DNA from: an uncultured Acidobacteriaceae bacterium
GTDB lineage: Bacteria > Acidobacteriota > Terriglobia > Terriglobales > Acidobacteriaceae
Length of the DNA: 64,000 nt
Assembly (NCBI GenBank): GCA_903842065.1
Contig: CAIMKZ010000005.1
Span: forward strand, 105,040 to 169,039
Direction: 5' to 3'
In this document: positions 39,599-48,970 of the stretch, in pieces
How positions within the stretch are numbered: position 1 is the first letter of the stretch
Layout: the number at the start of each line of letters is the position of its first letter
Made by a program: the position numbers and the translations under genes
The notes under the pieces: model-generated
Databases searched by the model: none
What the model saw: only the letters and a program-made list of their open reading frames with translations
Told to the model about the DNA's origin: nothing

Positions 39599-40927
39599 AT
39601 GCCTACAATGATCTCTATGACGCTGGCTGACTGGACTATTCGCACCCTGAGGCAACAACTCGCAAGCGGAGAGACAACTCCGGCTCGGCTCGCGCAACAG
39701 GCGCTGGATCGCTCGAACAGCAACGTGGGCCGCAACGTGTACCTGTGGCAGAACGCCGAGTGGACTCGCGCCGAGGCCGCTCGCGCCGAAGCATTGCCGC
39801 GCGGCGAAGGCGGTCCCTTCGGCGACGGACGCAGTGCTCTGTGGGGACTTCCCATCTCCATCAAGGACTGCTTCTATCTGGCCGGCGCGCCGACCTCTTG
39901 CGGAGTGCGCTTCTATCGCGATCGCGATGGCATAGCCGCGCGGGACTCGTGGCTGGTGGAGCAGTTGAGATCGATGGGCGCGGTCATCGTCGGCAAGACG
40001 CATCTGCACGGCCTCGCCTACGGCATCACCGGCGAGAATCCTGAGTTCGGCGACTGCATCCAGCCAGGGACGAGCGACCGGCTCACCGGCGGCTCTTCCA
40101 GTGGCTCGGCTGCAAGCCTGATGGAAGGCTCGGCGGTTGCGGCCATCGGAACAGATACAGGCGGATCGGTGCGCGTGCCTGCGGCATTGTGCGGACTCGC
40201 CGGATACCGCTCTACGCTCGGCCGCGGCAACTGGAGCGGCGGCGCGCATCTCGCCGAGTCCTTCGACACGCTGGGCTGGCTCTTCCGCGATCTCGAAGAC
40301 GCGCCGCTGTTGAGTGTTCCATTTGCCACCGCGCAAATCCAAAAGCCCGAAAGAACCTTCTCGCGGTTTGCGTATGTGGGCGACGATTTTCTGCACGACT
40401 GCGATCCGGACGTTGCGGCGAGCTTTCGCACTGCCGTCCGCGAACTCGAAGCGCTGGGGCTCAAGGGCCGCGCCATCGACACAAGCTGGTGGACCGATAC
40501 CATCGACATCTTCGCGCCCTTGCAGGCTTCAGAAGCTGCGCTGGTGCACGCGGGCAACTTCGAGCACTTCGAGCGGCCGATTCAGGAGCGCTTGCAATGG
40601 GGCGCAAGTCTGACAGCAGACGAACTCTCCTCGCTGCGTAAGCGTCATGCAGCATTCCGCGCGCGAATGGATGAGCTATTCGCAGAACATGAACTCGTGA
40701 TGCTGCCGTCGGCGCCAGTGGCCGCTCTCAGAACCGGCAGCGGCGACGGCGGAGTAGCGGTTCGCAAGCGCCTGCTGCGCTATACCTCGCCCTTCAGTTT
40801 GGCCGGAGTGCCGTGTGTCGCGATCCCCTGCGCTGCTGGTGGAGTGCAGCTGGCAGCCGCACGGGAAAGCGATGAGGCATTGCTCGATCTGGCGGCTCGG
40901 ATCGGCGCGGTCAGAAGGACGCCTTGA
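39599..40927 (+). CDS. Amidase signature family enzyme
   Basis: About 442 residues; three in-frame ATGs (39599, 39608, 39617) are possible and none has a clear Shine-Dalgarno site. Amidase Ser-cisSer-Lys triad: Lys in GLPISIKDCFYLAG, cis-Ser in LTGGSSSGSAASL, nucleophile Ser in GTDTGGSVRVPAALCG. Hydrolyses an amide to acid and ammonia; not GatA, as the C-terminal parts differ and gatB/gatC are absent. The adjacent divergent ACS-family transporter may import its substrate. Its 3' end overlaps the TonB receptor gene by 17 bases. Confidence 0.87.
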   Translation: MPTMISMTLADWTIRTLRQQLASGETTPARLAQQALDRSNSNVGRNVYLWQNAEWTRAEAARAEALPRGEGGPFGDGRSALWGLPISIKDCFYLAGAPTSCGVRFYRDRDGIAARDSWLVEQLRSMGAVIVGKTHLHGLAYGITGENPEFGDCIQPGTSDRLTGGSSSGSAASLMEGSAVAAIGTDTGGSVRVPAALCGLAGYRSTLGRGNWSGGAHLAESFDTLGWLFRDLEDAPLLSVPFATAQIQKPERTFSRFAYVGDDFLHDCDPDVAASFRTAVRELEALGLKGRAIDTSWWTDTIDIFAPLQASEAALVHAGNFEHFERPIQERLQWGASLTADELSSLRKRHAAFRARMDELFAEHELVMLPSAPVAALRTGSGDGGVAVRKRLLRYTSPFSLAGVPCVAIPCAAGGVQLAAARESDEALLDLAARIGAVRRTP

Positions 40928-43900
40928 GTCCGAACTGAACCAATCGCGGATTGACTGACGTCGAGTTGATTACGCCGAAGGTTCCGTTGGTAACGCTGGT
41001 GTCGGGCCACATGAACTGGGCATGATTGAAGGCGTTGAAGAACTCGACGCGAAGCTCAATCTTCGCGGCCTTGATGTTGCCGCTTTTGCTCAGCGCGATG
41101 TCGGTATTGTTTTGTCCCGGCCCGAGGATGATACCGACGCCAGCGTTGCCAAAGCCGGTGCCGTCGCCGATCTTGGGAAGCGCGCAGGTTGAGCTGCCGA
41201 AGGTCACAGTTGTGTCGGCAATCGCCGAGAGGTTGAAGTAGCCTTTGATCCGATCGTGCAGGCTGCCGGTCGTGGGCAGGTCGCGAGCTGTCTTGCCCGG
41301 ACAGAACTGAGCGCGTGATATGCCCGCGCCGCCGTAAATGGTGCCGCCGAGATTGTCTGAGAGCGTAAGCGGCGTGCCGGACTGGATGACCGTCGCACCC
41401 GAGAATCCCCAGCGATTGACCAGCTTCCCGGCCATACCGGATACCTTCCATGGGAAGTCCCATCCATAGCGGACAGCAAGTCGATGCGGGGCGTTGTTTT
41501 CTGAGGGGCCGTATTGCTGGCGGGCATCGAGGGGATTGTTGCTGTTCATGCCGCTATCGGCGAGAAAGTTGGGCTGTCCGGGCAGGTTGGGTGCCGCGCC
41601 CAGAACAGTGAGGTTTTTGCTGAACATGTAAGCGGCCTGGGCATGCAGTCCGTTTGCGGTGCGCTTGCTGACGGCGACCTGAAGGCTGTTGAACTTTGCG
41701 CTTCCCTGCGTCTGCGCAGAGCTGAGGCCGTTGGCGGCGATGCCGAGATAGGGTACACGCAACGCGGCGTTGGTTACGTTGCTCACTGTGAGCCCATTCA
41801 CGGGATGACCGGAATCGGCCAGTTCCGGCACGTTGATCTGCCGGGAGGCGCTTTGCAGATGAACGGAGTGAGCGCCGGCATAACCTGCCACGACGATAAA
41901 CCCGAAAGGAAGCTGCTGCTCGATCTCGAAGTTCCACTTCTGTGTGATAGGAACGGAGAGGTTTTCGTCGATGGTGCTTAGGCTGAGGTTTGAGCTCGCT
42001 CCAGTGATGAAGTTGGCAGCTCGCGCCGCGCCCCAGCCAAGAACAGCCTGGGGATAGGGATGAGCCAGACTGGCTGCGTAGTTGGCTGTTCCTGTGCCGC
42101 CGACGGGCACTGCGTAGGGCACGTCGGCCATGGGTTGCTGCACCAGGGTCCATGTGTCGAGCCGGTCGTAGAAGATGCCGTATCCGCCACGCAGGATCAG
42201 GCTTCGTTTCTTGAACGTCTGAAGCGAAAAGCCGAGCCGAGGCGCAATATTCCAAAGCGGCGCGCCGCCCGGAATGGGCGTGTTGCGGCTGTTGCGGACC
42301 ACGCCCGCCGCCAACGAGCCTTTGAAATTGGACGGGACAACAAAGCCCTCATAGGTTCCCGAGGAGCCGGGAACGGTCCAGGCATGGGCGAGGCTTGGCC
42401 AGAAGTTTGTGTTGTTGCCGGTCGCGTCGGCGAGCAACCCAAAATAATCCCAGCGCAGACCGGCCTCGATTGTCAGGCGATCCAGAAGATGGATGCTGTC
42501 CTGGAGATATCCGGAGGCATCGGAGAAACGAAATGAGTGCTGGATGCCGGATACTGAGGTCACATAGGCCGAGGACACCGAGCCCAGACTACCGTAGATG
42601 TTGCTGTAGGGCGTGCCATTGGTCATAGCTCCATTCACCATCGGATTAGCGGCGTTGCAGGAGGCACTGCCGGGAGGGCAACCGGGAAGGCCCAGAAGAA
42701 GATCGGCGAAGCTGCCGATGCTAAGCGAGCCACGCGCATACGCGGTAACGGCCATATTCCACTGCCGTCGATCCACCTCAAAGCCCAGCCGCAACGCATG
42801 TTTTCCTTGCGTCCAGGAGATCTGATCTCCGATCTGATACTGATTGACGCTGATGTAATCCCTGACGTTGGCCCCGCCCAGGCTGAAGAGGCCGGAGATG
42901 TTGATAGTGTCGATCGCGTCGATGCCGGGCAGAATGGAAGTGATGCCGACATCGTTGTTGGTAAACGGAATTTGCGGTGAGTGCTTTTGCAGATCGTGCT
43001 GCCCTGACACACGCAGTTCATTTTGAAGAGTGCTTGAAAACGCGGAGTTGAGCCGAATCAGGCCGTAGATGTTCGCGCTGGATATCGAGTAGCGGAATCC
43101 GGGAAGCGTGCTTGGACCTCCCGTAAAGTTAGCCGTCTGGGGATCGTATCCGTAGAAGAACCTCTCTGAGAGCTTTTGCTTCTCAGTAAGCGCATAGTCG
43201 GTATTCAGAAGCACCTGATCCTCGCGGAAAGCCGCGGGCATGGTGAACGAAGCGGTCCTGAATCCGCCAGTGCCGGAGCCGGGGATGGCGAAGTTTCCGT
43301 TGGGCAGTTTGAGATTGAGAAGATTGATAGCTACAGGATTGATATTTGATCCGTCGCAGGCAACCTGAACACCGCCGCGCAGGGTAGCATAACGGCTGTC
43401 GCCGGGGTGGCCGGAAGGACAAAGCGCCGCGCCTACGGATGCCGCCGTGCGCGCGGCGGGAAGCGGCGGGAGAGTGACTTTGGGAGCAAACCCTGCGCTG
43501 GCAAAGCCGTTGCTCTGGCGCGTTCCCTGGTAGGCGAAGAAAAAGCTGGCCTTGTCCTTCAGCAGCGGTCCACCGACGGAGAAGCCGAACTGATTCTGCT
43601 TCAACACGGGCTCGCCGATGCCCTGCCGCTTGAGAAAGAAATCGTTCGCATTGAAGAGATCATTACGGACAGATTCGAAGAGCGACCCGTGCAAAGCTCC
43701 GGCACCTGACCTGGTGGTCACAGAGATGTTGGCTCCGGCGTAACGCTCGGGACCGGCGGAGTAGCTCCAGGACTGCACGCTGTTGGCAGCGATGGCATCC
43801 GGATTGAGAGCGGCAGGCGAATCGGCAGCGCTGGTAGATGCAGCAATCGATACGCCATCAATCATGTAATTGTTGGCTACCGAACTGCCGACCTTGACGC

Positions 43901-44432
43901 CCTGAGAGTTCATGCCCAGCGAAGTGGCGTTACTCACCTGGCTCGAAACGCCGCTTGCCAATCCCGCCGCCTGTGTGTAATTGCGGCTGGAGAGCGGCAC
44001 ATCCTTCACTTGTGCTGCGTTTTCCTGTGCCTCGTTCACCCCGGCCTCAATCGGTGGCAGCCACTCGACAGCCACCGTTTCGGACGGACCGCCCGGAGTA
44101 AGCTTCACGCCGAGACTGACAGCGCCCTCGCCGGCAACTGAGACATTGCTCACGGCGGCTGTCTTGAAGCCCGGCGCGGAAAATGTAACAGTGTAGATCC
44201 CCGGCGGCAGCACGAGCCTATATGTGCCTGCGGCGTCGCTAACAGAGGCAGCAAGGGAACTTGCTTCACTTACCCATGCCTTCACGGCAACACCAGCGAG
44301 AGCCGAACCGCCGCCGCTGCTTACTACGCCGGAGATGAATCCACTGCCCGCGACCTGAGCACTCAATACGGGAGTTGAGATGGCGATAAAGAGCAGTACC
44401 CGTATGAAGAGCGGAAGATTTCGATCCTTCAT
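40911..44432 (-). CDS. TonB-dependent receptor-like outer-membrane protein (Oar type), complete
   Basis: 1173 residues from the ATG at 44432, which has AGGAGA at 4 bases. Signal peptide ending PVLSAQ, then a CarboxypepD_reg domain (SGFISGVVSSGGGSALAGVA, later AGTYRLVLPPGIYTVTF). Plug sequence: PLSSRNYTQAAGLASGVSS, SVANNYMIDGVSIAA, ISVTTRSGAGALHGSLFESV. A large beta barrel follows and ends in a terminal Phe (FGLKASF), as needed for outer-membrane insertion. It lies 80 bases downstream of a GH3 gene, and so may import the sugars that enzyme releases. Confidence 0.93.
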   Translation of the reverse strand: MKDRNLPLFIRVLLFIAISTPVLSAQVAGSGFISGVVSSGGGSALAGVAVKAWVSEASSLAASVSDAAGTYRLVLPPGIYTVTFSAPGFKTAAVSNVSVAGEGAVSLGVKLTPGGPSETVAVEWLPPIEAGVNEAQENAAQVKDVPLSSRNYTQAAGLASGVSSQVSNATSLGMNSQGVKVGSSVANNYMIDGVSIAASTSAADSPAALNPDAIAANSVQSWSYSAGPERYAGANISVTTRSGAGALHGSLFESVRNDLFNANDFFLKRQGIGEPVLKQNQFGFSVGGPLLKDKASFFFAYQGTRQSNGFASAGFAPKVTLPPLPAARTAASVGAALCPSGHPGDSRYATLRGGVQVACDGSNINPVAINLLNLKLPNGNFAIPGSGTGGFRTASFTMPAAFREDQVLLNTDYALTEKQKLSERFFYGYDPQTANFTGGPSTLPGFRYSISSANIYGLIRLNSAFSSTLQNELRVSGQHDLQKHSPQIPFTNNDVGITSILPGIDAIDTINISGLFSLGGANVRDYISVNQYQIGDQISWTQGKHALRLGFEVDRRQWNMAVTAYARGSLSIGSFADLLLGLPGCPPGSASCNAANPMVNGAMTNGTPYSNIYGSLGSVSSAYVTSVSGIQHSFRFSDASGYLQDSIHLLDRLTIEAGLRWDYFGLLADATGNNTNFWPSLAHAWTVPGSSGTYEGFVVPSNFKGSLAAGVVRNSRNTPIPGGAPLWNIAPRLGFSLQTFKKRSLILRGGYGIFYDRLDTWTLVQQPMADVPYAVPVGGTGTANYAASLAHPYPQAVLGWGAARAANFITGASSNLSLSTIDENLSVPITQKWNFEIEQQLPFGFIVVAGYAGAHSVHLQSASRQINVPELADSGHPVNGLTVSNVTNAALRVPYLGIAANGLSSAQTQGSAKFNSLQVAVSKRTANGLHAQAAYMFSKNLTVLGAAPNLPGQPNFLADSGMNSNNPLDARQQYGPSENNAPHRLAVRYGWDFPWKVSGMAGKLVNRWGFSGATVIQSGTPLTLSDNLGGTIYGGAGISRAQFCPGKTARDLPTTGSLHDRIKGYFNLSAIADTTVTFGSSTCALPKIGDGTGFGNAGVGIILGPGQNNTDIALSKSGNIKAAKIELRVEFFNAFNHAQFMWPDTSVTNGTFGVINSTSVNPRLVQFGLKASF

Positions 44433-44512
44433 GGTTCTCCTGGCGCGGAATAACACAATGCACCGCTCCCTGCTGAACAGGACGCGGTAAACATGGCTGG
44501 CAATCTGTTTGC

Positions 44513-47317
44513 TCAGTGACTATTTGATTTGACGTTTGTTTTTAGGAAAAAGTCACGAGACGAACGGCCCACCAGTACCGTTCTCGCACCCTTCGATGTC
44601 TCCCACTTGTTCGTTGCCGCCGACCAATACTCAAGCAGACGCAGCGGAATATGGACTGAAACCGTCTGCTGCCTGCCTGCTTCGAGATGAATCCGCGTGA
44701 AGCCAATCAGCGAACGAACCGCAAAGCTCGCGCCGCTTGGCGGATTCGTAGGCGCCCCGAGATACACCTGCGGAACTTCGTCGGAGGCAACGGCGCCGGA
44801 GTTCTTCACGTTGAACGAGACATCGAGTCCGCCGTGTGCCGCGCGCTTTACGGCAAGTCCCGAGTAGTCGAACTTGCTGTAAGATAGACCGAATCCGAAG
44901 GGATACAGCGGCGCGATCTTCTCCTTGTCGAACCAGCGATAGCCAACAAAGATGCCCTCGGAGTAAGTCGTCTTGCCATCGACTCCGGCTGCGGTACGCT
45001 CCGGATAGGCAGGGTTTGCCGCGCAGCAATAGTCCGCAAGATTGCGCGCCCAGGTGAAGGGCAGACGCCCCGCGGGGCTGGTCTTGCCAAGCAGGATGTT
45101 CGCCATTGCAAGGCCGCCCTCGTCACCGGGCCACCACATCAGCAGCACGCCCTTGACCTTGTCGAGCCACGGCATCGCGATGGGCTGGCTCACATTGAGC
45201 ACGACGATCGTGTTCGGATTCACAGCGGCGATGTCTTCAATCAGCTTATCCTGATCGCCGGGCAGCGCAAAGGTGGGATTGCCGCGGCTCCAAGCAAACA
45301 CCACAGCGGTCTTCGATGCCCTGGCGGCTGCAATGGCCTCCTCGTGGTCGCGCCTGCGGTCGGCCTCCGAGCTCCAGCTCAGGCGAATCTGCTCCGCGCC
45401 CCCGCTCTTGTCGGCCGCAACGGTCAGCTCGATTGCGTGCGCTCCGGCAGTGAGCGTCGTCTGTCTGCGAATATTGTTGAGCCCATCGGGCGTCGGCATC
45501 ATGCTGCTCAGACTGGCCTGAATGGTGTCGGTACGCGAGTTGCCGATGCCGGCCTGGATGCCGGAGAACGGCTTGCCGTCGATCTTTAGCGTCGCGACAG
45601 ATCCCAGCAGAGCAAGATCGATCTCGTACAGTCCATCGGTGGGAACAGTAAGAGTCCCAGTCCATGTTGCGGTGGTCTTCGCGGGCAGAGGCTTGCCGCT
45701 TGCAGTTGTGAAGTCGACATTGGCGTCGGTCTGCGTTGCGCCAGAGTCCGATGTCCTCAGCAGCCCGGGCTGGCCGTCATGCGTGAAGACTGAAGCGGGG
45801 ATAGGAGTACCGCTCATATTGTCGGCGACGGCGAATCGGATGCTGGCCTTTGTTCCAGAGGGCAGCGACTTCTTCAGCGCATCGAGCGGACTCACCTGAC
45901 GCCAGGGAAATCCAAGGGAACGTTCCGCGTTGTTGCCTATGGAGACGACCTGGCCCGCACCGGGGCCGATCATCGCCAGAGAGGCCAGCGAGTCCGTGCC
46001 GAGCGGCAGGATTGCGCCTTCGTTCTTGAGCAGAACAGCGGAGTCTTCAGCGGTCTTCTGGATGATGCGAGCGTTGGCCTCTTCGTCGTGGGGAAGGATG
46101 GTGTGCTGCGGAGCGTGATCGAGGAAGCCGAACTTGTCGTATGCCAGCAGAATCCATCCGGCTGCGCGCGTGATTGCGTCTTCTTTTACAGCCCCGGAGT
46201 GGATGGCATCCCAAAGGTTGATGCGCGGATCGCCCGCGTTCGAACCACCGCCGCCGCCGCGTACGGTTGGAGGCTCTTCCGGCATTCCTGAGAGCGTAGG
46301 CGGAGCCATGTTGGGTGCGCCCGGCGCCGGTGCTGCGGCCGGAGCGGCAACAGTCGGCTCGTAGTTGAAGAAGGAGAACCTGCCGCCTGCCGGAGTGCCC
46401 TTGAGCGGCGTACCCGGCATCTCGAGATCGAGTCCTTCATTGACGAAGGTTGGCGCATGCGTTGCGCCCCAGTCGGAGGTGACAAATCCCTTGAAGCCGA
46501 GTTCTTTGCGAAGGATGCCCAGAAGAATTTCGGAGTTGCCGCAACTGCGCGCTCCGTTGAGAACCTCATAAGCGCACATGACCGAGGAGACACCCGCATC
46601 GACCGCATCTTTGAAGGGCGCGACGTAAATTTCGCGCAAGGTCTGCGGATCGACAACAACATTCATGGACGCGGAATCGTAGGCCACATAGTGCTTGGCC
46701 TGGGCCAGGATGCCCTGCTTCTGAATGCCCTCGACCTCGGCAGCGCCGATCAATCCTGTCAGCAGCGGATCTTCGCCAAAAGTGTTGTAGCCGCGGCTGA
46801 AGGTGATGTCGCGATCGATGTTGATGAAGGGCTCGAGCACAATGTCGATACCGAGCGAACGCGCCTCGCGGCCGATGACGATGCCATTCTGCCGCGCATC
46901 CTCAGTGCTGAAGGTGGCGGCAACGCCCATCGTTGCCGTCTCAGCCTGCGAGGGGTTCCGCGTCAGCACTCCGGGAGGCCCGTCGGAGAGCCGCAGCGAA
47001 GGAATGCCAAGACGCGGCAGACCGGCCATGTAACCGGCCTCGCCCTGAGTCGTCGCCGGGTCCTCGCCTGTGCCGTGAATCATCCCGATCTTCTCTTCGA
47101 GCGTCATCTGGCTGAGCAGTTTGTCGACGCGCGCATTGCCGGTGACCACTGGCACAGATGCCGACTGTCCGCTTGCCTTGCCGGAAAAACCAAGCAGCAC
47201 AAAAAGCGCCGCGACAAACATCAAACCAATTGCGGGCAAAGATTCGCAAGGCTCGAACTGCCGGGGACGGCCCAACCGTGCTCCCGCTTCGGACATTCCT
47301 GCATTGAGGACTTTCAT
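44513..47317 (-). CDS. Glycoside hydrolase family 3 (beta-glucosidase-like) with PA14 domain
   Basis: 934 residues from the ATG at 47317 (GGAG at 5 bases). Signal/anchor segment near residues 30-55 (GLMFVAALFVLLGFSGKASG). GH3 N-domain with KHYVAYDSAS and the nucleophile Asp in FVTSDWGAT (about residue 281). A Pro/Gly-rich insert (APAAAPAPGAPNMAPPT) lies before the C-domain. A PA14 domain (about 540-700: TWTGTLTVPTDGLYEIDLAL) and a fibronectin-III-like end follow. Cleaves beta-glucosides or similar. Upstream of the TonB receptor in one unit. Confidence 0.92.
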   Translation of the reverse strand: MKVLNAGMSEAGARLGRPRQFEPCESLPAIGLMFVAALFVLLGFSGKASGQSASVPVVTGNARVDKLLSQMTLEEKIGMIHGTGEDPATTQGEAGYMAGLPRLGIPSLRLSDGPPGVLTRNPSQAETATMGVAATFSTEDARQNGIVIGREARSLGIDIVLEPFINIDRDITFSRGYNTFGEDPLLTGLIGAAEVEGIQKQGILAQAKHYVAYDSASMNVVVDPQTLREIYVAPFKDAVDAGVSSVMCAYEVLNGARSCGNSEILLGILRKELGFKGFVTSDWGATHAPTFVNEGLDLEMPGTPLKGTPAGGRFSFFNYEPTVAAPAAAPAPGAPNMAPPTLSGMPEEPPTVRGGGGGSNAGDPRINLWDAIHSGAVKEDAITRAAGWILLAYDKFGFLDHAPQHTILPHDEEANARIIQKTAEDSAVLLKNEGAILPLGTDSLASLAMIGPGAGQVVSIGNNAERSLGFPWRQVSPLDALKKSLPSGTKASIRFAVADNMSGTPIPASVFTHDGQPGLLRTSDSGATQTDANVDFTTASGKPLPAKTTATWTGTLTVPTDGLYEIDLALLGSVATLKIDGKPFSGIQAGIGNSRTDTIQASLSSMMPTPDGLNNIRRQTTLTAGAHAIELTVAADKSGGAEQIRLSWSSEADRRRDHEEAIAAARASKTAVVFAWSRGNPTFALPGDQDKLIEDIAAVNPNTIVVLNVSQPIAMPWLDKVKGVLLMWWPGDEGGLAMANILLGKTSPAGRLPFTWARNLADYCCAANPAYPERTAAGVDGKTTYSEGIFVGYRWFDKEKIAPLYPFGFGLSYSKFDYSGLAVKRAAHGGLDVSFNVKNSGAVASDEVPQVYLGAPTNPPSGASFAVRSLIGFTRIHLEAGRQQTVSVHIPLRLLEYWSAATNKWETSKGARTVLVGRSSRDFFLKTNVKSNSH

Positions 47318-47414
47318 ACGCACTCCAGGATTCGTGGTTGCTATTGCGGAAGTATGCCGGTTGAATCGCGCTTCCACTAGCTACATAGACGTGCTCGGCA
47401 ATGCCCAGGACGCA

Positions 47415-48758
47415 TCAGATCCGCCGCCAAAGGTTCTGCGCGGTGGCTCGGGCATTTGCGGCCATCTCGGCGGCATCGATAGAAAGTAGTTCACGGCCGC
47501 GCATCAGAATTCGCCCGCCGGCAATGGTGGTATTAACAGCTCTTCCGGCGAGCCCGAACAAAAGGTGCCCGTCAATATTTGTTGGCAGAACCGGCGTCGG
47601 CGGCTGGTAGTCGAGAATCACCAGATCTGCGGCTGCGCCCGCAGCGAGTTTGCCCAGTGAAATCCCGAAGCACTCGCTGGCCATGGCGGCGTTGTTTTCA
47701 AAGAGCATTTGAGGCGGCTCGACCCAACCCGCACCCGGATCACCCGTGCGATGTTTTTGCAGCAGGTTGGCCACCTTCATCGATTCGAGCATGTCGGCGG
47801 AGTAGCCGTCAGTGCCCAGCCCCACTCGCACTCCTCGTGCCATCATCTCGATCACCCACGCCGAACCGACGGCGTTGCTCATATTCGACTCCGGGTTGTG
47901 CACGACAAATGTTCCCGACTCTGCAAGCAGTTCCGTCTCCGCCTCGTCCACATGCACGCAATGCGCCGCAATCGAACTCTTGCCAAGCACGCCGGCATCG
48001 CGCCACCGTTCCACGATGCGCTTGTTGTATCGCTTGAGGCAGTCTTCTGTGTCCGATGCCGCTTCGGCCGTGTGGACATGAAACCCCGCGCCAGACTCAA
48101 CCGCCGCATCGCAACATCGCGCAAGCGTACGATCGCTGAGCGTGAAAGAGGCGTGCATGCCAAAGAGCCCACGCAGTCCGTTGCCGCCCGCGCGCGCCAT
48201 CCCGGCAAGAAACTCGCGGTTCTCCGCGATTCCATCGGCCGCCACCTGCTCGCCGTCGCGGTCCGAAACCTCGTAGCAAAGGCAACTGCGCACACCTGAC
48301 TGAAGTGCGGCATCGGCAATGCGTCCCAGACTCCCGCGCACCGCTCCGGGACTTGCATGATGATCGAAGATCGTGGTCACGCCGTTGCGGATCGAGTCCG
48401 CAAGACCGGCCATCGCGCTCCAGTACACATCGTCCAGAGTCAGTGTCTTGTCCAGCCGCCACCACAGCCGCTCCAGAATCTCCACAAAGTTGCGCGGCGC
48501 GGGAGTATCAAGCGCCATCCCGCGGGCCAGCGTGCTGTAAAGATGCGTATGCGCATTGATCAGCCCCGGCATGATGATTCCGCCCCGGGCATCGAGGAAA
48601 TCACTCCCCGGATTCAGCCGCCGCAGTTCGGCTGTCGAACCTACCGCGGCAATCACACCACCACGAATCGCCACGCACCCATTCTCAATGAGCGGCGCGC
48701 TCGACTCGCGTGTGATCACGAGTCCGTTACCAACGAGTAGCTGTGCCGGCTCTGCCAT
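47415..48758 (-). CDS. ssnA: Amidohydrolase SsnA-like
   Basis: 447 residues of the ATZ/TRZ-type amidohydrolases. HxH in LINAHTHLYSTLARG; other ligands in MHASFTLSD, GFHVHTAE, AAHCVHVDE and GLGTDGYSAD. SsnA-specific similarity is clear: LWWRLDKTLTLDDVYWSA, FDHHASPGAVRGSLG, VVHNPESNMSNAVG and PPTPVLPTNIDGHLLFGLAG. In E. coli, ssnA belongs to the ygeW-ygfK-ssnA purine gene set. Divergent from the PreA-like gene across a 212-base region. Probably deaminates or opens a purine-derived ring. Confidence 0.9.
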   Translation of the reverse strand: MAEPAQLLVGNGLVITRESSAPLIENGCVAIRGGVIAAVGSTAELRRLNPGSDFLDARGGIIMPGLINAHTHLYSTLARGMALDTPAPRNFVEILERLWWRLDKTLTLDDVYWSAMAGLADSIRNGVTTIFDHHASPGAVRGSLGRIADAALQSGVRSCLCYEVSDRDGEQVAADGIAENREFLAGMARAGGNGLRGLFGMHASFTLSDRTLARCCDAAVESGAGFHVHTAEAASDTEDCLKRYNKRIVERWRDAGVLGKSSIAAHCVHVDEAETELLAESGTFVVHNPESNMSNAVGSAWVIEMMARGVRVGLGTDGYSADMLESMKVANLLQKHRTGDPGAGWVEPPQMLFENNAAMASECFGISLGKLAAGAAADLVILDYQPPTPVLPTNIDGHLLFGLAGRAVNTTIAGGRILMRGRELLSIDAAEMAANARATAQNLWRRI

Positions 48759-48818
48759 ATGGGTCCAGGTTGTCGAAACTACAGGCTTCGTATATTGTGA
48801 TTACTATCATAATGTCGC

Positions 48819-48881
48819 AGACGAGTCTGGCCCGGTATCGGGCCGTATGGTATGTTTCTTGTGTTTGCCTGTAACTCGTCT
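48819..48881. promoter_or_regulatory. Nested inverted repeats in the ssnA/preA divergent promoter region
   Basis: GGCCCG-GTAT-CGGGCC (48829-48844) sits inside a wider pair AGACGAGT (48819-48826)/ACTCGTCT (48874-48881). They lie between the two start codons, a position suited to co-ordinate control of both divergent units. No regulator gene is adjacent. Confidence 0.45.
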
Positions 48882-48970
48882 CAGACGCGGTGCAGTAGTC
48901 GACTTTGATGGCGGGATGCCGGACCCATGTGTCTACCGGCATTCGGAACCTCGGTCGAACGGATAGCGTC

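Noticed and set aside
38240..40396. 718-codon version of the MFS gene
   Set aside because: The N-terminal 280 codons overlap the amidase gene on the other strand; the transporter begins at the ATG pair near 39556.
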